Notes under the pieces: model-generated
What the model saw: only the letters and a program-made list of their open reading frames with translations
What the model was told of the DNA's origin: nothing
Database searches by the model: none
Position numbers and translations under genes: made by a program
Shown here: positions 43,916 through 56,049 of the stretch, in pieces
Position numbering within the stretch: the first letter of the stretch is position 1
Layout of the letters: every line of letters starts with the position of its first letter
Source of the DNA: Bradysia coprophila
Lineage: Eukaryota; Arthropoda; Insecta; Diptera; Sciaridae
Assembly (NCBI RefSeq): GCF_014529535.1
Contig: NW_023503423.1
Coordinates: forward strand, 5,256,473-5,320,472
Direction: 5' to 3'
Length of the DNA: 64,000 bases

Positions 43916-45170
43916 TGTGTAAGAAGGAGAATTGAATCCGATTCAAACTCTTCAGATTTAATTCAAAAATTAAATCCGTTCGAACAACGTCTCGTCACTG
44001 CAACGACTCAATTAAAAATTGGTCACCATATAAATCTGAATGGAATTATAAGTATGCAATTTATTGTCTTAACGACATTACGTGTCCGGCATGGTCTTAT
44101 ATTATTTTCTTCTGTATTGCATAAATTACCATGCTATGTAAATTATGAGCCAGTCAGACACTGTGCACGAACTATAAATCATTCATTCAAAATATCGTCC
44201 AACGAACAGTCAATTAGGATTGACTAAGTCAAACGTACCTGGCCACATTTGGTATAATTTCGATACAATACATACAAAATATGCCCAAAATTAGTATTAC
44301 AAAACTTGATTAATTGCAACTTTTCTGTTCGTTGCTGCTTTTATAGCCTCAAAGCCAAATACACTGGTAAAAATGGCTGTGTCTGTATAAATATAGATCA
44401 ATGGATGGTATAGTGATATGTATAGTTTTATGTAGATATATTATTTTACCGTTTTCATTCATCGCTGTACTTGATTCATAATATAAGTTTGTTGAATGAA
44501 TCTTCTTTCGAAGGGAAAACTCGAAATTTTCTGATTAGACCATGCGATCATTTGACTACATTTACGCTCAATAATTTTCAATATGTAAATTGTTAATTAC
44601 ACCGAAATTAGCAGCAATTCACTCATTAACAATCTATAATTTTACGCGTACATATGTAATTTACTACAGCGCGTTTTTTTTCGTCTTATTTGTTTTTTTT
44701 TTCTTTTCTCGCCTCTCGTCTCTTGCTAATTTAATTTTAATTCAAAAACGTGTTTGTTTGGATAGATATGTCATATGTCATATATTTATAATGTTCCCGC
44801 GTATATATGTGGGTAATAATCATAATGAGAAGTTGAAATTGAATATAAAAAAATCTATCAGCTCTCGACGGAGAATACACCCAATGTTTAGCATTATGTA
44901 TAATTATATGTCGCTGTTTCGCTGGTTGGTTGATGTTTTTTTTAACATTTCGGTGTTGTAACTCTCTTGTCATAATATTTGTAAGGAAAAAAAGCATAAT
45001 TTAGCAATTAAAACCGTCGTTTCAGATTATCTTTATTAACTACTTTAAAAATATTATCATCACTTTTGTACCTTTTACCACTAATAGATGCTTTTCATAT
45101 TATTATTATTATTATCCATATTAAAGACTCACCGCAAAACTCACATCACTTACAATATCTATATATACTG
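43916..45170. other. AT-rich non-coding stretch with (ATT)n
   Basis: A 107-codon frame at 43904-44227 starts inside the neighbouring repeat and has no recognised domain. A short (ATT)n tract lies at about 45098. Confidence 0.4.
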
Positions 45171-45395
45171 TTAGGGTGGGTCAAATGAAAGAATTTCTCG
45201 AGGTTTCGAAAGTGCTCAGCTCATACAAATTTCATTGGCTATTTGAAAATAAAAGGGAATGGAGTTGTTTGCAATTTTATACAAAAAAATAATAATTTAA
45301 TAGTTGCGCCTTTGCACTATAGGACAGAACTTTGGTCCACTAAGAAATTCAAACGGTGAAAATTGATGTTCCTAATATAATTTTATCTGGTAGCC

Positions 45396-45500
45396 CTCTT
45401 TACAACGAGACTCACTTCGCTTTTTAATAATGTTTTTGCTCATTCTTTCATCAAAATCCGAGAGATATTACACCTCGTTGTAAAGGGGAAGGTTAGGGCT
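45396..45500. mobile_element. Nested small palindrome in the composite element
   Basis: TAGCCCTCTTTACAACGAG on the left and its imperfect complement (CTCGTTGTAAAGGGG ... AGGGCTA) on the right bracket about 100 bp. It interrupts the left arm between blocks that are adjacent in the right arm. Confidence 0.6.
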
Positions 45501-45964
45501 ACAGTCCCTAAACTTGTAGAAATGTTTTATTTGCGTATATTTAGCTTATCCTTATCTCTTAGTTAAGTTTCTAGTTAAGCCTTTCTCCTGTTTCTCCTGA
45601 ATCAGGCCAGTTTCCATGGTTCTGGATAAATAGAATAGGGAAATTTTTGTTAAGTATAGAAGCCACTCCATGGGTGGAATTTGTTTCATAATTTGATACA
45701 AATTCAGGATGTTGAACAAAACAATAAAAAAGAGGTAAAAATTAAAAAACAAGAATAGACCGGCTGAAGCCTGGTGAGGTCTTTTTCATTTTTTTTCAAT
45801 TTCTGTTTACTACTAGCTTGGTACTCATTCAAGTACCACTTTGGTATTCAACTACCAAATTTTGGAATTATGAATAGGCAAGCAAGCCGATTAATTTCAT
45901 CAGTCGGTGTGCAGCTCTCAAACAGTAAACATATCTACAACATCCGTATTAGTAAACTACCATG

Positions 45965-46373
45965 TTGGTAGTCAACTACCACTTTGGTAGTCAACTACCA
46001 CTTTGGTAGTCAGTCAACTACCACTTTGGTAGTCAGTCAACTACCACTTTGGTAGTCAGTCAACTACCACTTTGGTAGTCAGTCAACTACCACTTTGGTA
46101 GTCAGTCAACTACCACTTTGGTAGTCAGTCAACTACCACTTTGGTAGTCAGTCAACTACCACTTTGGTAGTCAGTCAACTACCACTTTGGTAGTCAGTCA
46201 ACTACCACTTTGGTAGTCAGTCAACTACCACTTTGGTAGTCAGTCAACTACCACTTTGGTAGTCAGTCAACTACCACTTTGGTAGTCAGTCAACTACCAC
46301 TTTGGTAGTCAGTCAACTACCACTTTGGTAGTCAGTCAACTACCACTTTGGTAGTCAACTACCAAATACTCGA
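45965..46373. repeat. 23-bp hairpin-forming satellite array
   Basis: About 15 nearly identical tandem copies of a 23-bp unit, CAGTCAACTACCACTTTGGTAGT split over 20+3 bases. Each unit contains CTACCA and TGGTAG separated by 3 bp, so every copy is a potential hairpin. Copy-to-copy identity is almost complete. Confidence 0.92.
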
Positions 46374-46825
46374 TTTATAAATAGACCAGCAGGCCGAATA
46401 ATTTCGTCAGTCGGTGTGCGTCTCTCGAGTAAGAAACATCTTTGCTGCTATATAGTTTGGGGGTCTAACTACCAACAACTACCAAATTGCAATGTCTGCT
46501 ATGAGCGATTGGTTACCAGATAACAAATAATAATTGATTTGCCTGGTGTTGGTTTGCTCATAGTAGCATTGCAATTTACCACCGAGGTAGTCAACTACCA
46601 AATATTTGAGTTATAAAAAGGCAAGCAGGCCGAATAATTTCGTCAGTCGGTGTGCGTCTCTCGAGTAAGAAACATCTTTGCTGCTAAATATTTTGGGGGT
46701 CCAACTACCAACAACTACCAAACTTTCAAATTGCAATGTCTGCTATGAGCGATTGGTTACCAGATAACAAATAATAATTGATTTGCCTGGTGTTGGTTTG
46801 TTCATAGTAGCATTGCAATTTTAAC
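46357..46825. repeat. Tandem duplication of a ~235-bp unit
   Basis: Two copies (about 46357-46575 and 46594-46822) share CAGGCCGAATAATTTCGTC, GTGCGTCTCTCGAGTAAG and a terminal inverted pair AATTGCAATG/CATTGCAATT. A third, partial and diverged copy precedes the 23-bp array (about 45845-45955). Confidence 0.85.
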
Positions 46826-46854
46826 TTTTATCAATCACATTTTATTTGTGACAC

Positions 46855-47038
46855 AGACGGACGGACGGACGGACGGACAGACGGACGGACGGACGGACGG
46901 ACGGACAGACGGACGGACGGACGGACGGACAGACGGACAGACGGACGGACGGACGGACGGACGGACGGACGGACGGACGGACGGACGGACGGACGGACGG
47001 ACGGACGGACGGACGGACGGACGGACGGACGGACAGAT
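46855..47038. repeat. (GGAC)n tetranucleotide array
   Basis: About 46 tandem GGAC/AGAC tetranucleotides. All three frames of both strands stay open as a result and are not genes. It lies at the inner end of the satellite block. Confidence 0.95.
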
Positions 47039-47052
47039 GAAGTGCCCACAAT

Positions 47053-47082
47053 AGGTCTTTTTTTCCTATGGAAAAAAGACCT
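47053..47082. other. Perfect 13-bp stem hairpin
   Basis: AGGTCTTTTTTTCC and GGAAAAAAGACCT flank a 3-4 base loop, just before the second AGCTTATCCTT. It marks the right end of the inserted satellite segment. Confidence 0.7.
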
Positions 47083-47263
47083 AAAAAAGCTTATCCTTCT
47101 GTCACATCTTTTGACAGCTTTTATCGTTTTAGTACGTTTTCTCTCCCAGCAGCAAAAACCCTATCCCAGCAAAAAAAGAAACTATATCGAATGCCGCAAA
47201 TGCATTAAAAAACGAACATTCGGTGAAATACTTTCTTATCACACCAAATGTTTATCATTTTAT

Positions 47264-47467
47264 CACGGCAGAGTAAAAGTAAACCTGGCAGGAGCGGTGC
47301 ATTATTGAAACGTCAAATGAGGGACCTAATACACTGTATGAAAATGAACTCAAATGAACACTGACATAAGTTGAAAAATTTAATTCGCAAAAAACATAGG
47401 GCTACTAGATTATTCAGGTCCCTAGTCAAACAAGCGCTCCTGCCTGGGTTACTTTTACTCTGCCGTG
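47264..47467. mobile_element. 204-bp hAT-like MITE nested in the composite element
   Basis: Ends CACGGCAGAGTAAAAGTAA and complement, with the inner block GGCAGGAGCG also paired. ATTTTAT is duplicated on each side (47257-47263 and 47468-47474). Confidence 0.85.
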
Positions 47468-48180
47468 ATTTTATACAAATATGTTCATCTTTATAATAAC
47501 ACAACATCGGTGATTTGCATGTAATTTAAAGAAAACCAAATCAATTGTTCATGTGTTACATTTACATTATAGAAGAAGAACGTCTTATTCTTCATCCAAA
47601 TTTGTGCCCAGCTAATTGTGTTTTTCTTTCTTTGTTTAACAAATGTAACATTCTGCAATAAGTCACTAAATACGAGGTTCTGAAAGAAGTCAACTCTGAG
47701 TTGATCACGAAAGCGGTGACACACAATTGCGTCAACGGCTGCCAAGTTTATATGTAAAATGGAACTTAACAGAAAGAAAATTCTGAATTTTCGAGAAAAA
47801 TATTTTCTTCTACTTGATTCTTCACACTATCTGTTTATAAAATTTGGTGTCACCCGCCTTCGTGGTTGTCTTAACCTGTTCTTTCAGAACTTTGACTAAT
47901 AAAACAATTCGATAAATTTATTTAGTGGCTTATTGCTGCTGGGAGAGAAAACGTACTAAAACGATAAAAGCTGTCAAAAGATGTGACAGAAGGATAAGCT
48001 AAATATACTCAAATCAAACATTTCTACAGGTTTAGGGACTGTATCAGATAAAATTTTTTTTAGAACAGCAACTGTTGCCGTTTGATGAAATTTAAAATTA
48101 ATTTCAAATTAAAACAGACATTTAAAAATAGATGAGCACCATCGAGAACTCGAGAAACTTTTTTGTTTGACCCACCCTAA

Positions 48181-50474
48181 TACACCGTATATGCTTCTGC
48201 ACACATAATACTGGCATTCATTCATATTCATATTTTACATATATATATTTAGATAGAGGTAACACGATAACGACACACCATTTGAATAAACTCTATGTTA
48301 AGAAGTTACAATATAAACTTCTCGAGAGACATATCACAATTTGATAATTATGCTCCTCTCCTCTGCATCCAAATCATTAAAATAATTGTTATTGGACATT
48401 ATAGCGATTGAATGGATAGATAAATAAAATACCAAAATGTTCGTTGTTTTGAATAAAATGCATTCATGATGAACCGGTATATATCGCATCTTTTAGACAT
48501 TATGTCCGTATGATGTCGCATATATGTACCTTTTTAATCGTATGATGGCCCTATTAAGCGAATGTACAAAATGTGTTTAATCATAAAAATTATAATTTTA
48601 TTTAAATATTTATATAACGTGTCTTTTCAAATGCATACACCAGATGAAACATATATATAAAGAATACAAAAAAATAAACCAACCATTTAACCAACCATCA
48701 TATTAATGAGATGTGTTTTAGCTTTGTCTTTTTTAGTGGGATGTCATTTCTGATCTATTGTTTTAAGATGTAGGTTGAATATATTCATTTAATTGATTAT
48801 GGTTGGTTCGTTGGAAGAATGGTATGCAAACGATCTGGTGTTTTAAGTTACATTCATGTTACAGAAATGAATTTAGATGAAGAAATATAAATGGTTGATC
48901 AAGTTTCGTATTATCAAGATTGAAATTAGTCGGGAATTGTCATAAGTCAGACCCTTGTCAAATTTATTCGTTTACAGATCCATAATAATAATGTCGTTCT
49001 AACCATTTAAAGAATGCTTTGCCTTGAAATCCATTCTGAATTTCTGCAGTTAAATTTTGATGAGTTTAAGACCTGGAATTTTCCCTTTTTCTTGGTATTA
49101 TGACATGACGGTGCAGGTAATTGTCGATTTTAGATATATCGTACATGAATGCAATCCACATTGTTCTCGGTGTTAACATTTTTTTTTAAAGTTTTTTATG
49201 TGTAAGGCAACAAAGCACCTAGCACATCAGTAAAGTGTGACATATGTCAAATAAAGTAGTCTCGAGAAATCGCTATTTACCTTTTTACGTAAGCGAGAAG
49301 TCGTGTACTGCGCCTCAGCAGTTATATTTGAATATTGGAATAAATTTGCAAATTGCTTTCTAGAAGTAATTTCTAGGTATATTTCACTCCATATCCGATC
49401 CTTCTGTTTTCTTTGCAAAATAGTACCAGGCGTTTATTGAGTTCCGGCTCATATCACATTCTTACCGAGGGGCACATCATTTAGGAAATCCAATCCAACA
49501 GAAAATCATTTCATCAGAAAATTCTCAAAATTGAAAAAAATCCTAAGAAAACCAAAAAAAATCCACAAGACTTGAAAATTCTTAAAAACTGATGGAAATG
49601 CTCAAAAATCCAGCAAATATTGTAAAGAAAATCCTCAGAAAATCATTGAAAATCCTCTTTGTTAACGAAATTTTGCAAATATCCGTCTCTCTGTTACACT
49701 GTCGTGACTTCCTACTCTAGATTAGATATTATTAATGAAAGCTTTCTAAAAGGTTTTTTAAAAGGTGAGAAAAAGCTTTCTGGAAAAGCTTTGAGCCTTC
49801 GTCCAACGTTTCTGTAATCTGATTTTCCTTAAACTTGAAGCATATTGTTCTTGGTATACATTAAAAGAACACACTTTGCTGATCGAGGTGCTGATCGAAT
49901 AATTCGAAATAATTTTTCTTTTTTCAAATTCTTAAAATTTTATTATTCGAATGCTTTGACTGTGTGAAATGGGTATCAGATTTTATTGTTTTTAAAAAGA
50001 AAAAGTTGGTAAGCCAAAGACGAAAATAAAATTCTGCAATAATTTCAAATATTTTCTCACACATTTTCCGTACGATCAGCACACGTTCTACAACAACATG
50101 TCCTATAAATATTTTCGCATTAAAAACGATTTTTTTTATGATGAAAATAGTTTTTTCCCAATGTTCGTGTATAAATACGAAAGAATTTGTTTGCACATTT
50201 CGAAGAACCATCATCATCAATCAATCATTGTTAAAACGACCACCTTACGACATTATTATAATGCTTCTATGCAAGCTAATTCGTTGAAGTAAATAGGATC
50301 GTGTGGACAACGAGAAAATCAATGTCATAGTGATGCACTTGTGAGTAGGAAATTAATATGTTAAATGTAAATTCATAGTAACGTACTCGACGGGTAAAGA
50401 TGGTTTTTGTAGATTTGTCCATAAATGAGAACCAGTCGAATGGATCCGTGGACATGGATCCATCCATTTTGATT
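48181..50474. other. AT-rich non-coding stretch
   Basis: No recognisable coding content. Degenerate GAAAATTCTCAAAA-type repeats occur at about 49500-49660. Confidence 0.4.
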
Positions 50475-50640
50475 AGGGCATATTAGTGGTCAATTTGTTT
50501 ACCGAATTTACTGAAGTTTACCAAAATTTAAAAACATTTACCGAATATTTACAGCATTTACTGAAACATAAATTCGGTAAATTTTCGGTAAATTTCAGTA
50601 CATTTCGGTAAATAAATTTACCGATAATAAGCCCTGATTA
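50475..50640. mobile_element. MITE-like repeat built on GGTAAATTT words, copy 2
   Basis: Left end TAGGGCATATTAGTGG and right end complement CAGGGCTTATTATCGG, with TTTACCGAAATTTACTGAAA-type blocks in both halves. Flanks ATTTTGAT and ATTACGAT match at 6 of 8 positions, compatible with an old hAT-type duplication. Confidence 0.55.
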
Positions 50641-52185
50641 CGATTCATTAGGTAATAAAACGAAAATTTTAGATTAATGATTTGCAAAAGCATCCGAAGA
50701 AGGAGGCGTTTTAGCGTCACATAAGGGCAGCTGAAATTTCTGTACGTACGTCATATCTCTGGTATGTGGTCACTATATTAATCTGATAATATTTTGAATT
50801 ACAGCCCAGATTGTGCGAATGACAAAATTACTGCTGTTACGTATCTCAAAAACGCCACGCTGACCGTGCGTGTACGCCTCTTATTCCTACTCTGTAGACA
50901 TTTTTATCGCCATAAATTTTGAGGAATGAGAAACGCTTTTAAAATTTACATTCAATTTAAAACGTAAACATCCTACGAAGCTAATAGCTATCAAAACCTC
51001 GTTTCAATACAATATTTTTTCGAGCGATAATAATTGGATACGTCGTCAGCAAATTGCAAATTGTCTTAACACAAAAACCACTCGAGATTGTGTCAATCTG
51101 ATGGAATAAATTAACGTGCCTATAATTATTGTATATTTTCCAAAGTGATGCTCACATCCTGCCCATACGAATTGCACATACGTATACATACATTATGATA
51201 GTCTCTACATTATCCAATTTATCATTAACATCAATCCCACTTTCTCAACCAGATAAACATTACTTTGGCTTTTTTTTCTTCTTTAACATTTCCACCAATC
51301 ATTCCGTTACTACCTATCTGATTTTAAACATTGCAGAGTTATATATAAAACAAAAATTTTTGTTTCTTCTTGGTTTGATTTCACGGCATTTTATGTTGAG
51401 TAATGCCACGCGTGTGATCTTAAGTTAAAATTTATGAAGTGTAACATAAATTTCGGTTTAAGAATACACGGGACACACGTGGCGTAAATACACCGTGAAT
51501 AAAAAACAAAAAAATTCGACGAAAGTTCTATTTGAAATCGGTTTTAATGTTGATGACTATGTGTCAAATGTAATTAATTGCGATGATAAGCCGTTATAAA
51601 TGCGGATATTGTATCGTGGCGTGCGGAAGTTTCCAAGAATTTTCAGTCACTTTTATTTAAACATTTGGTTTAGGAAATACTCGGAACAAAATAGGTATTT
51701 AGGGAAAATTGATTGACACTCATTGAAAGTGTTAGTAGAAGAAGGACTTATTCGGAAAATTTTCGATTATCTCTGTTAGGGGTAGACACTACACAAATGT
51801 GTGAGGGTTGCATCCAGAGTTGAAGGCAATGTCTGCAATCACACATGGTTAAATATAACATAAAATGACTTTTTAAACATCCCTTGTCAAATCGACCACT
51901 GTCGGCTACATTGTCGTGGTAGAAACTCGATATGTTATTAGTACTTCTGTTTCATATTTGTGTTTCATACAAAATCTACTACTTCATTGACTTCAACAAA
52001 AATTTAGCACAAATTTTACAGCTGGGTAGTATAATGTCTAATATGTCTGAGATTTCCAGCCTTAAAATTGGTCCTTGTATGAGCACCTTGAACATAAGTT
52101 AAGTTAAGTTGAACATAAAACTATCGTCAATTCTCTTGCAGTATCAAATTTTCCTTCTTAATACCTCTGATGTGGAGGTCCAGGT
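50641..52185. other. AT-rich non-coding stretch
   Basis: No supportable gene or strong repeat. Confidence 0.4.
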
Positions 52186-52454
52186 CAAGGTAAATATAGT
52201 GTGGAGGTAATGCCATTCAGACGCGCGGTGTAGCACATAAGTTCGATGCCAGTGACATCTTTTTTATAAACCGTAGACCATGATTTACTTGCATTTCACA
52301 AAATATTTTTGCAATCCCAAAACAGATGGCCCGAGTTTCTATTCCATTTTTTGTTTTTAACGAAGGAAAGAGATGGCGTTTGTATCGAACTTTCGTGCCA
52401 CCGCACGTTTCATTTGGTTATATATGGCATTACCTCCACACTATATTTACCTTG
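52186..52454. mobile_element. 269-bp hAT-like MITE, copy 1
   Basis: Terminal repeats CAAGGTAAATATAGTGTGGA and complement (about 30 bp). Flanks GTCCAGGT (52178-52185) and GTCCAGGA (52455-52462) match at 7 of 8. Same length as copy 2 at 52609-52877. Confidence 0.87.
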
Positions 52455-52545
52455 GTCCAGGAAGTTCAGTCGGTAGAGCAATGGACTCACGCCACATATG
52501 TCGCGGGTTCAACTCCCGTATCAGACATAGTTCTTTGTTAATGAT
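52455..52545 (+). repeat. tRNA-like sequence (SINE head or tRNA pseudogene)
   Basis: GTTCAGTCGGTAGAGC resembles a tRNA D-arm/A-box, with a 4-bp D stem. GCGGGTTCAACTCCCGT is a good T-arm/B-box with a 5-bp stem. The anticodon stem is poor and the acceptor stem is disrupted by MITE copy 1, so this is not a functional tRNA. A tRNA-derived SINE or dead tRNA fits. Confidence 0.5.
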
Positions 52546-52608
52546 TAGTCTCGGCTGTTAGTTAACACTATACAGTTCTTTCGACCGTAATAGGTATCTT
52601 GAAAAAAC

Positions 52609-52877
52609 CAAGGTACATATATGGGCGGAGGTAACGCGCGGCCTAGCACAATAGTTCGTTGCCACTGACATCTTTTTTTAAAATAGTTGACTAAGATTTA
52701 CCTGTGTTTCACAAAATGTTGTGCCTATCACAAAAGAAATGGCCCAGGTTTCTAAGCAATTTTGTTATTTTAAAGGCAGGGAGAGATGGTGTTCATAGCA
52801 AACTTTCGTGCCCATCTGATTCGGTTGTATATGGCAATGCCATATTATGGCATTACCTCTTCACTATGTTTACCTTG
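52609..52877. mobile_element. 269-bp hAT-like MITE, copy 2
   Basis: Starts CAAGGTACATATATGGGCGG and ends with ACTATGTTTACCTTG. A perfect 8-bp target duplication GAAAAAAC flanks it (52601-52608 and 52878-52885). It shares internal blocks such as GCCACTGACATCTTTTTT with copy 1. Confidence 0.9.
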
Positions 52878-52885
52878 GAAAAAAC

Positions 52886-55022
52886 GAAGATTCCAACTAC
52901 TAGCGACATCTATGTTCGAATAGATCAATTATACGATTCACAATATCTCTAAAATACTAGTATACACAACTTTCATGCCCATCTTAACCTATCCTACCTC
53001 TGATGTGACAAACAATGACTTCTTGTGTGAGTGTTGATCCGAGCCGAAGACGAGCTATTTCCATCATTTCTTCATTGTACAACAAACTATTTCTCTGTGC
53101 AAATTAAGTAGTGACACAGAGTTTAGTGGAATTTATCTAACATTTTATTCAAATAAACACTAAATCTCTTCGAATTGTGTTAAATGTGTCGAAATCTTTC
53201 CAGTTGTTTACGACTGGAGCTTCTGACGAAACTATTTATTTTTTATTGCGTTCGACAACAATAAAACTATAAAGATAAATCCCTGTGTTGTGCATATTAA
53301 ACATATAGTTTCTCATTGTAATCGGTTTTCTTAATAAATCCAAGTAAAAATTGAGTGTTATTCATGTCTCATTTAAAACTTATCAATTTAATTATTACGT
53401 TCAATTGGGAAACAAAACATCGTAATCATATAAATAATAATAAACGGCCCTGTTATAATTATAGCGCAACCATAATTTCCTAAACGAAATCACGACTTAG
53501 ATCTGAATGTAATATACAAACGAGGAACCAATTAATGAATATATTCGACTAGAACAACAAAAAATCATCAACCATACACAATAAATGTACGGCTGAAGCG
53601 TAAGATTGAGCTTAATTATGAGTCAGAAGTCACACAAAGCAGCGAAATTTATGGACATTAGGAAATTAAGTTAATTTATTTATAACTCTTCTTTAATGAT
53701 TAACTATCTGTTAAATGCCATGTTCGATGTTGCTAAAATAATTTTTTTCATTTTTCATTTTACCATATAAACGCTCAATTAACAAGTGTAACTTTATCCC
53801 CATATGTATATTGTTGACAGTTCATGCACTCGACTCGTATATTATTATATATATATCAATATACAACACACTGAGTATATCATAAGTATGCATACAATAT
53901 AAGTATATCTCACAAATAAAATATTTTTTTTCTTTCCTTATTTTAAAAGTCATAAAAATTTATTAATAAATTAATATAATTGCAATTTTATTTGCGATCG
54001 ACGTACTATCAAGGCTACATGTCATGATTGTATTATATATTTTGTAAAAACCTCTGTTTAACATACCTACAAATGTGTATAAAATATATATTTGCATATG
54101 GAACGACTCATCTCCATTTCTTATATACACAAAAAGAAAGACCACTCACGAAAAAAAAAGTGAAGTATTAATGTGGTTTCTCTCTTAGCACACTTCATCA
54201 CAGTGGAGGATAAAAAATTATTATTTTTTTTTCTTGTATTTCTTCATACAACAATTTTAGTGGCGATTGTTGTCTATGTTCTTTGTTCTTTGGTTTAATT
54301 TATTTAACTAATTTGAAGCCATCGAGGTCTTTGCCATTAATAAATAATACACAAGACGACGTTTACGGATTGAAAATAGCATTTTTACATTCCAATTCGT
54401 TGCTTTTTTAGTGTGTACTTGTTATAGCTTTTCTACAGATTCACGTACGGTCAAGTCAATATGTTTGTAAACAAAAGCGAAGACGCAATTGCAGATAGTT
54501 TCATTACTGTGTTAAGAAAATTAATTGAGCTTTGTTCGAAATAAAACGTTTTTTTACGATTTTATTAATTGCTCAGACAGACTTTGTTTTGCTTTCAATT
54601 TTATTTATTTGTTAACATAGTGCAGACTATTGCTGAGTAAAAAATTATTGTTTGTTTGCTAATTTTTCTACACTGGTTTTCATATGAGGGATTCTTTTGC
54701 AAAAATAACCTGCCAAAATTGGGTGTATTTGTTTCACGCATGATGTACAGAGGGAGAAAGTAAAGAAATCTCACTATCAACGATTGCAATCCAATCACCC
54801 TCTAGACACTTCGACAAAAAATATATGTGAATAGCGTGAATAGTGTCACACCCTTGAATCCAATTGTTTGTATATTCATTCCCACAAACAATATCCTCAT
54901 TAATATACTCATTCGTAAATTTTCTAATTAGTACATGTCGGTGGAATTAACCTGTTACAGACGACAAGCAAATGACCAGTATTATTGTCGGGTCTATTAC
55001 TTCAAACGATCAAAGTATTTAT
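52886..55022. other. AT-rich non-coding stretch
   Basis: TA-rich and poly-A/T tracts (for example 53845-53925). No gene recognised. Confidence 0.4.
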
Positions 55023-55026
55023 AATC

Positions 55027-56045
55027 CACGGTGAGCTTGAAAAAAATTTTATTCGACCTCTCGTGGACATGAAATGTTTCTAGTGGTTTTTGTAGAGGGC
55101 GGCACCACGAATAAGAATAACATAACAAGAAAATATTTCGATGGGAAAATTTTTAATTAGATCGATTTTTCATTTTTTTGGGACCTGCGGGAAGCTTTGA
55201 AGACTGTGACTCGGTTGATCACAAAAATATAGTTGCTGTTTAGCCTGAGGTCTCAGCTTTACGGCGATACCAATCGCGATATCAACAAACATCTTTTATT
55301 GAAAGGCCTTATCACATGTGGATGATTTCTATTTTGTCTCAAAAAGCATGTTTAGTTATTTTACATAATTTGGGGGTTAATTAAGGTCGAAAAATGAATT
55401 TGTATTTCATTCTTATATAATCTTTGTTGTTAGACCTGAACGGCCATTAAATTTTCTTCGTATAATGTCTAATTTTTTAGTGGAAACAACTAAAATGTTG
55501 CAGAGTTATGTTAGAATGGCTATTGGAGAAGGTTTTTTAATTTATGACTTGAGATAGTGCAATTTGCACATCGCTACGATTTATAAAAAAAACATATTTC
55601 GAGTCAAAAATCTTCTTTCGACCTTTATTAACCCTTTAAACTATGTAAAAAAACTAAACATACTTTTTGAGACAAAATAGAAATCATCCACATGTGATAG
55701 AGCCTTTCAAATTCGCAGCGACCTAGTTTAATGACTTTGCTTCATAAAAGAAGTTTGTTGGTAGTCATTTATATGATGATTGGTAACGCTGTAAAGCTTA
55801 AACCTCAGGCTAAACAGCAGCTATATTTTTGTGATCAAATGAGTCACCAGTAGGGTCCAAACAGTCTTCAAAGCTTCCTGCAGGTCCAAAAAAAAAAAAT
55901 GAAAAATCGATCTAACTAAAAATTTTCCCATCGAAATATTTTCTTGTTATGTTATTCTTACTCGTGGTGACGCCCTCAACAAAAACCACTAAAAACATTT
56001 CATGTCCACGAGAGGTCGAATAAAAAAAAATTCAAGCTCACCGTG
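55027..56045. mobile_element. 1.02-kb foldback element, CACGGTG family
   Basis: Arms 55027-55437 and about 55605-56045 are close reverse complements around a spacer of about 165 bp. Ends CACGGTGAGCTTGAA match those of the 37.3-kb foldback. The target duplication AATC is perfect (55023-55026 and 56046-56049). CTCAGCTTTACGGCGATAC lies at 55252-55270, and its complement at 55782-55800. Confidence 0.88.
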
Positions 56046-56049
56046 AATC

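Larger units (their letters stand above)
45171..48180. mobile_element. 3-kb inverted-repeat composite element carrying satellites
   Basis: The ends TTAGGGTGGGTCAAA (45171) and TTTGACCCACCCTAA (to 48180) are perfect complements, and pairing continues inward (CTCGAGGTTTCG/CGAGAACTCGAG; TCCCTAAACTTGTAGAAATG with its complement at 48018-48045). The left arm is interrupted after AGCTTATCCTT (45543-45553) and resumes with the same 11 bp at 47088, pairing with 47933-48000. So about 1.5 kb, containing the satellite arrays, is inserted in the left arm. No transposase frame. Nested smaller palindromes are listed separately. Confidence 0.72.

Noticed and set aside
43904..44227. 107-codon plus-strand frame
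   Set aside because: Starts inside a repeat end and has no recognisable domain or splice support.
45965..46373. CRISPR-like array of regularly spaced repeats
   Set aside because: The 23-bp units are contiguous with no unique spacers, and the genome is eukaryotic.
46831..47054. Long open frames of Arg-Pro-Ser or Asp-Gly-Arg-Thr repeats on both strands
   Set aside because: They arise only because the GGAC tetranucleotide array contains no stop codon in any frame.
52455..52545. Functional tRNA gene
   Set aside because: D- and T-arms are good but the anticodon stem is unpaired and the acceptor stem is interrupted by a MITE.
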